Source: JAFIEN01 sp051859505 (GTDB taxonomy: Bacteria; Pseudomonadota; Alphaproteobacteria; Rhodobacterales; Rhodobacteraceae). From it: a stretch of 41,081 nucleotides of DNA. Shown here one piece after another: positions 37,665-41,081 of this stretch. The translations under genes and the position numbers were made by a program. The stretch's first letter is position 1; each line of letters starts with the position of its first letter. Location: positions 1 through 41,081 of the forward strand of contig JBHYFN010000033.1 of the NCBI GenBank assembly GCA_051859505.1. Direction: 5' to 3'. A model generated the notes under the pieces. That model saw only the letters and a list, made by a program, of their open reading frames with translations. It did no database searches and was not told the origin of the DNA.

Positions 37665-39043
37665 TCGGCGGCGGTGGTGCGGGGGGCGGTGCTGGATTCG
37701 GTGCTGGACTCGGGGCCGAGCCAGGCGGTGAAATCGGCCTTGGCCCGGTCGGTATAGGCCTTGTAGCGGTCCTTGCGCCCGCGGCGGCCGCCGCGCGCCT
37801 CGACCGGGGGGAAGAGGCCGAAATTGACATTCATCGGCTGGAAGCTCCGGGCATCGGCGCCGCCGGTGATATGGCTGAGGAGCGCGCCCATCGCGGTGGT
37901 TTCGGGCATCGGCGGCAGGCTCTGGCCCGTTATCTCGGCTGCGGCGAGGCGGCCGGCCAGAAGGCCCATCGCCGCACTTTCGACATAGCCCTCGACCCCG
38001 GTGATCTGACCGGCGAAGCGGATGTTCGGCCGCGCCTTCAGCCGCATCTGGTTGTCGAGCAGGGTCGGAGAGTTGATGAACGTGTTGCGATGGATGCCGC
38101 CGAGGCGCGCGAACTGAGCTTCCTCAAGCCCGGGAATCATTCGGAATACAGAGGTTTGCGCGCCGTACTTCATCTTTGTCTGGAAGCCCACGATATTGTA
38201 GAGCGTGCCCAGCGCATTGTCGCGGCGCAGCTGCACCACGGCATAGGGTTTGTCTTCGGGGCGGTGGGCATTGGTCAGGCCCACGGGCTTCATCGGGCCG
38301 AAGCGGAGCGTCTCGCGGCCGCGTTCGGCCATGACCTCGATCGGCAGGCAACCGTCGAAATAGCCCGCCGTCTCGCCCTCGCGGAACTCGGTCTTGTCGG
38401 CGGCGAGGAGGGCGTCGATGAAGCCCTCGTACTGGTCGCGGGTCATCGGGCAGTTGATGTAGGCGGTGCGTTCGTCTTCGGTTTCGCCCTTGTCATAGCG
38501 CGACTGGCGCCAGGCGACGCCCATGTCGATCGTGTCGGCATGGACGATGGGGGCGATGGCGTCGAAGAAGGCCAGCGCCTCGGAGCCGGTCACGGCGCGG
38601 ATGCTTTCGGCAAGGCGCGACGAGGTGAGCGGACCGGTGGCGATGATCCAGGAGCCGGAGGCGGGAAGCTCTGTCACCTCTTCCTCGGATATGGTGACGA
38701 GGGGATGGGCGCGCAAAGCGGTGGTCACGGCGCGGGCGAAGGGGTCGCGGTCGACGGCCAGCGCGCCGCCGGCGGGCAGGCGGTGGTGATCGGCCATGCG
38801 GATGATCAGGCCACCGGCTGCGCGCATTTCCCAATGCAGAAGGCCCACGGCGTTCTGTTCGTCATCATCCGAGCGGAAGGAGTTGGAGCAGACCATTTCC
38901 GCCAGATCGCCGGTGCGATGGGCGAAGGTGCCGGTTTTGGGGCGCATTTCGTGGATCACCACGGGGACGCCCATGCTGACGGCCTGCCAGGCGGCTTCGG
39001 ATCCGGCCATGCCGCCGCCGATGATGTGAAGGGCTTGGGTCAT
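37661..39043 (-). CDS. trmFO: Folate-dependent tRNA (uracil-54-C5) methyltransferase
   Basis: 460 residues, normal length. FAD enzyme that uses methylenetetrahydrofolate to make ribothymidine 54 in tRNA. The FAD loop IIGGGMAGSEAAWQA (7-21) starts the protein; MVCSNSFRSDD and the LINSPTLLDNQMRLKARPNI-type region (read as TFINSPTLLDNQ, then RLKARPNIRFAGQITG) and GLLAGRLAA are family blocks. The last 20 residues are Ser/Thr/Ala-rich, with a duplicated 12-bp unit (37688-37711). It precedes gluQ with a 4-bp overlap; good start with ACC-ATG context at 39043. Confidence 0.96.
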   Translation of the reverse strand: MTQALHIIGGGMAGSEAAWQAVSMGVPVVIHEMRPKTGTFAHRTGDLAEMVCSNSFRSDDDEQNAVGLLHWEMRAAGGLIIRMADHHRLPAGGALAVDRDPFARAVTTALRAHPLVTISEEEVTELPASGSWIIATGPLTSSRLAESIRAVTGSEALAFFDAIAPIVHADTIDMGVAWRQSRYDKGETEDERTAYINCPMTRDQYEGFIDALLAADKTEFREGETAGYFDGCLPIEVMAERGRETLRFGPMKPVGLTNAHRPEDKPYAVVQLRRDNALGTLYNIVGFQTKMKYGAQTSVFRMIPGLEEAQFARLGGIHRNTFINSPTLLDNQMRLKARPNIRFAGQITGVEGYVESAAMGLLAGRLAAAEITGQSLPPMPETTAMGALLSHITGGADARSFQPMNVNFGLFPPVEARGGRRGRKDRYKAYTDRAKADFTAWLGPESSTESSTAPRTTAAE

Positions 39044-39071
39044 GGTCCCGCGATGTAGCGGGCCGACCCCC

Positions 39072-39422
39072 TTATATCAAGGCGATCCTTTCGCGTTGGG
39101 CGGGATCGGGATAGGGGCGGTAAAGGCCGATCGAGACTTCGCCGATCATGTGGTGCAGCTGGTCATAGCGGCGGTCGCTGTCGTGCCCGTCGCCGCCCAG
39201 GCGGCGGAACGCCTCTTCAAGCTCGGCAAGGCCCGCAACCTCGACCTCGAGGATGAAATCGGTGTGCCGGGCCGAGGCGAGGCCGAACTTGCGCCGCATC
39301 AGGCGCCAGTCGCGGATCGTGCCGCTGTCCTTCAGATGGCCCATCCAGGCCTCTGCCGCGGCGGCAAAGCCAAGCGCCTTGGTGCCGCTGCGCAATTCGA
39401 TCATGCAGTGATAGATGTTCAT
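39072..39422 (-). CDS. DUF6614-type conserved protein
   Basis: 116 residues beginning MNIYHCMIEL; I recognise it as a small conserved protein found next to trmFO-type genes in Rhodobacteraceae (DUF6614), with no known function. It is likely a ferredoxin-like dimeric alpha-beta barrel fold: FILEVEVAGLAELEEAFRRL and GEVSIGLYRPYPDP look like strand-helix elements, with no signal peptide. The gene is 28 bp upstream of trmFO on the same strand and may share its message. Confidence 0.75.
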   Translation of the reverse strand: MNIYHCMIELRSGTKALGFAAAAEAWMGHLKDSGTIRDWRLMRRKFGLASARHTDFILEVEVAGLAELEEAFRRLGGDGHDSDRRYDQLHHMIGEVSIGLYRPYPDPAQRERIALI

Positions 39423-39476
39423 GCCATCCTCTCCGGTTGTGGACAGGATGGCACGAAGGGTTGAAGAAAACCCTAA

Positions 39477-40157
39477 TCAGTAGCCGGGCAGAATCTCGTA
39501 GAGGCTGCGGCCCGAGAAGGTCGTGCTGCTGTTCGGCCCGACCGTCACCCGCGCTCCGATGGTGAGGTAGGTATCGTCCGTGCCACCGTCGAGGTTGATC
39601 CGGCCCAGCTCTCCGAACAGGACGGGGCCGGCGCCGATGGCATATTCCGCCCCGACCGAGATGCGATTGCCCGAGACATCGGCATCGGCAAAGCCGAAGG
39701 CGCCGGTTGCGGCGAAACCGCTGCCCAGCTCGTACCGGCCCGAGACGCCGCCCATCGTGCCGTCGGTCGCAAGCCCGTCGACAAAGCCGAAATAGCCCTG
39801 GACCGAGGCCGCGCCAAAGCCCATCGCGCCCTCGAGGCCGATCGTGTCGATCGTGCCGGCCTCGACACTGTCGCGCGCGGCGAAAAGGCCGACGTCGAAG
39901 CCGCTTATGCCATAGATGGCGTGGATCGTGGTGTTGGTCGCATCTGCCGCGCCGTAACTGGCAAGCTGTGCGGCCACGGCGAGGCCGGGGGTGATGGCAA
40001 ACTCGATGCCGCCGCCATAGGTGGTCTGGCCGGTGGATCCCCCGTCGGACCAGACCAGCGTTTCGACTGAAAGCTCGAGCGCCGAAAGCCCCTGTGCCGC
40101 AGCCTGCCCGCCGAAAGCCGCAAGTCCCGCGGCCAGAATGATGCCTGTTCTGTTCAT
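39477..40157 (-). CDS. Outer-membrane beta-barrel (porin-like) protein
   Basis: 226 residues from ATG 40157 (TAAGGAG in front; the frame extends eight codons further). A signal peptide is clear: MNRTGIILAAGLAAFGGQAAAQ, cut after AQA or AAAQ near 22 (written here as two overlapping parts MNRTGIILAAGLAAF and GGQAAAQ). The mature part is made of alternating-polarity strands rich in Gly, Ala, Phe and Tyr (for example SVQGYFGFVDGL, VSGRYELGSGFAATGAFGFA, SVGAEYAIGAGPVLFGELGR), about ten, and no cysteines. It ends YEILPGY. Short for a trimeric porin, so a smaller barrel is likely. Function not known. Confidence 0.75.
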   Translation of the reverse strand: MNRTGIILAAGLAAFGGQAAAQGLSALELSVETLVWSDGGSTGQTTYGGGIEFAITPGLAVAAQLASYGAADATNTTIHAIYGISGFDVGLFAARDSVEAGTIDTIGLEGAMGFGAASVQGYFGFVDGLATDGTMGGVSGRYELGSGFAATGAFGFADADVSGNRISVGAEYAIGAGPVLFGELGRINLDGGTDDTYLTIGARVTVGPNSSTTFSGRSLYEILPGY

Positions 40158-40199
40158 TTTCTGCTCCTTACCCTCATACATGACGTTGCTGCCCCGTAT

Positions 40200-40246
40200 C
40201 GTCCGGCCCGTTTCGTCCGGCCCGCCCGGCCCCGGTTGTGCCGGGG
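40200..40246. repeat. 14-bp duplication and GC hairpin after gyrA
   Basis: CGTCCGGCCCGTTT (40200) and CGTCCGGCCCGCCC (40214) are adjacent copies. Next to them CCCCGG-TTGTG-CCGGGG (40230-40246) is a perfect 6-bp hairpin 14 bp beyond the gyrA stop codon. Could end the gyrA message, though no U-run follows. Confidence 0.5.
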
Positions 40247-40259
40247 TCCGGGGTAATCG

Positions 40260-41081
40260 TTACTCCTGGCCCGCGTCGCCTGCGTCGCCAACGCTGTCCC
40301 CGTCTCCGTTCTCTGCCTCGGCCTGTTCGGCGATCCAGGCGACGCTGACGACCACTTCGCCGGCGCCGGTGTCAAAGACCTTGACCCCCCCGGCCGAGCG
40401 CGAGCGGAAGGAGATGCCCTCGACCGGCACCCGGATGGATTGCCCCGTCGAGGTGACGAGCATGATCTGGTCCGCCCGCTCGACCGGGATCGAGGCCACG
40501 ACCGGGCCGCCGCGCATCGCCTTGTCCATGGCCGCCACGCCGATCCCGCCGCGGCCGCGCACCGGGTAATCGTGGCTCGAGGACAGCTTGCCCTGGCCGC
40601 GCGCGGTGATGGTCAGGATCAGGTTCTCCGAGGCCGACATCTCGGCATAGCGTTCGGGGCTGATCGCGCCGGGGCTGACATCGTCTTCGTCCTCGCCCTC
40701 GGCCTCTTCGGTCAGGCCCTCCATCGCGCGGCGCATCTTGAGGTAGGCGGCGCGTTCCTGCGGGTCTGCCTCGAAATGGCGGATGACGGACATCGAGACG
40801 ACCTCGTCATCGCCGCGGAGCGTGATGCCGCGCACGCCGGTGGAATCGCGGCCCTTGAAGACGCGCACATCGGTGGTCTGGAACCGGATCGCGCGGCCGG
40901 AATTGGTGACGAGCATCACGTCGTCATCCTCGGAACAGATCCGCGCATTGACGAGCCGCGTGCCATCCTCGGGCAGTTTCATCGCGATCTTGCCGTTGCG
41001 CATGACATTGGTGAAATCCGACAGCGCATTGCGCCGCACATCGCCCGCGCTGGTGGCAAAGAAGATCTGCAGGTCGGCCCA
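40260..41081 (-). CDS. gyrA: DNA gyrase subunit A, C-terminal part (cut by window edge)
   Basis: The reading frame is open from the stop at 40260 to the right edge, 273 residues shown. They cover several blades of the GyrA C-terminal beta-pinwheel that wraps DNA: LQIFFATSAGDVRRN, GRAIRFQTTDVRVFKGRDST followed by GVRGI, PVRGRGGIGVAAMDKA and SIRVPVEGISFRSRSAGGVK. The catalytic tyrosine domain and first blade lie outside. The C-terminus has an acidic tail (EQAEAENGDGDS). The gene precedes the barrel-protein gene on the same strand by 102 bp. Confidence 0.96.
   Translation of the reverse strand, partial: WADLQIFFATSAGDVRRNALSDFTNVMRNGKIAMKLPEDGTRLVNARICSEDDDVMLVTNSGRAIRFQTTDVRVFKGRDSTGVRGITLRGDDEVVSMSVIRHFEADPQERAAYLKMRRAMEGLTEEAEGEDEDDVSPGAISPERYAEMSASENLILTITARGQGKLSSSHDYPVRGRGGIGVAAMDKAMRGGPVVASIPVERADQIMLVTSTGQSIRVPVEGISFRSRSAGGVKVFDTGAGEVVVSVAWIAEQAEAENGDGDSVGDAGDAGQE

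Noticed and set aside
1..41081. tRNA, rRNA, insertion sequences, prophage or attachment sites
   Set aside because: Intergenic regions were read for cloverleaf ends, transposase motifs and integrase genes; none was found. All sizeable regions are ordinary chromosomal genes.

Overview
The window is GC-rich and densely coded. Gene content and order point to an alphaproteobacterium of the Rhodobacteraceae/Paracoccaceae (Rhodobacter-Rhodovulum type). The main reasons are an adjacent sciP-ctrA cell-cycle pair, a GTTC-N7-GTTC LexA-type box, the uppS-cdsA-dxr-rseP-bamA-skp-fabZ-lpxA-lpxI-lpxB cluster with LpxI in place of LpxH, and folate-dependent TrmFO. The sequence is a draft assembly: it has a 10-N gap at 16465-16474 flanked by C and G runs, and a G-run start. 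No photosynthesis genes are visible, so the genus cannot be fixed.

Layout. 1-128: G-run plus an inverted repeat. 129-5127: a membrane-anchored penicillin-acylase-family hydrolase, a 3-hydroxyisobutyrate-dehydrogenase-family reductase, ssb, and a lytic transglycosylase. 5201-11689 (minus strand): a peptide/nickel-type ABC importer operon (Tat-dependent binding protein, two permeases, one fused double ATPase), preceded by an AraC-type regulator (11886-12860). 13081-14852: miaA divergent from pyrH. 14845-16328: a MOSC protein and a secreted six-cysteine protein lying between pyrH and frr. 16690-28431 (plus strand): an envelope-biogenesis run covering ribosome recycling, undecaprenyl and phospholipid precursors, isoprenoid precursor, RseP, BamA, a Skp-like chaperone, and FabZ/LpxA/LpxI/LpxB for lipid A. 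28486-30875: mnmA (minus strand), then sciP and ctrA (plus strand) with a CtrA-like box and a GANTC site between them. 30980-35412: ligA and recG, overlapping. 35509-35839: a candidate SOS unit made of a LexA-type box, a 40-residue single-TM protein and a strong terminator. 35838-40157: an IscU/NifU-like scaffold protein, hisI, gluQ, trmFO, a DUF6614-type protein and an outer-membrane barrel protein. 40260-41081: the C-terminal part of gyrA, running off the right edge.

How it fits together. The central run supplies lipid carrier, lipid A and outer-membrane assembly functions. sciP-ctrA is a regulator and its inhibitor side by side. ligA-recG together with the SOS-box unit form a DNA-repair neighbourhood. 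Three cross-cutting patterns stand out. First, 11-15 bp tandem repeats (12/27 bp in ligA, 18 bp in lpxA) occur at gene borders at about thirteen places and often lengthen protein termini. Second, a dispersed 61-nt element sits directly after the stop codons of two minus-strand genes, and its two copies differ by a compensatory base-pair swap in a stem. Third, AT-cored palindromes lie mainly between convergent genes. The best candidate for something undescribed is the SOS-box/40-residue membrane protein unit, which resembles in outline the Caulobacter SOS division inhibitor SidA without visible sequence identity.
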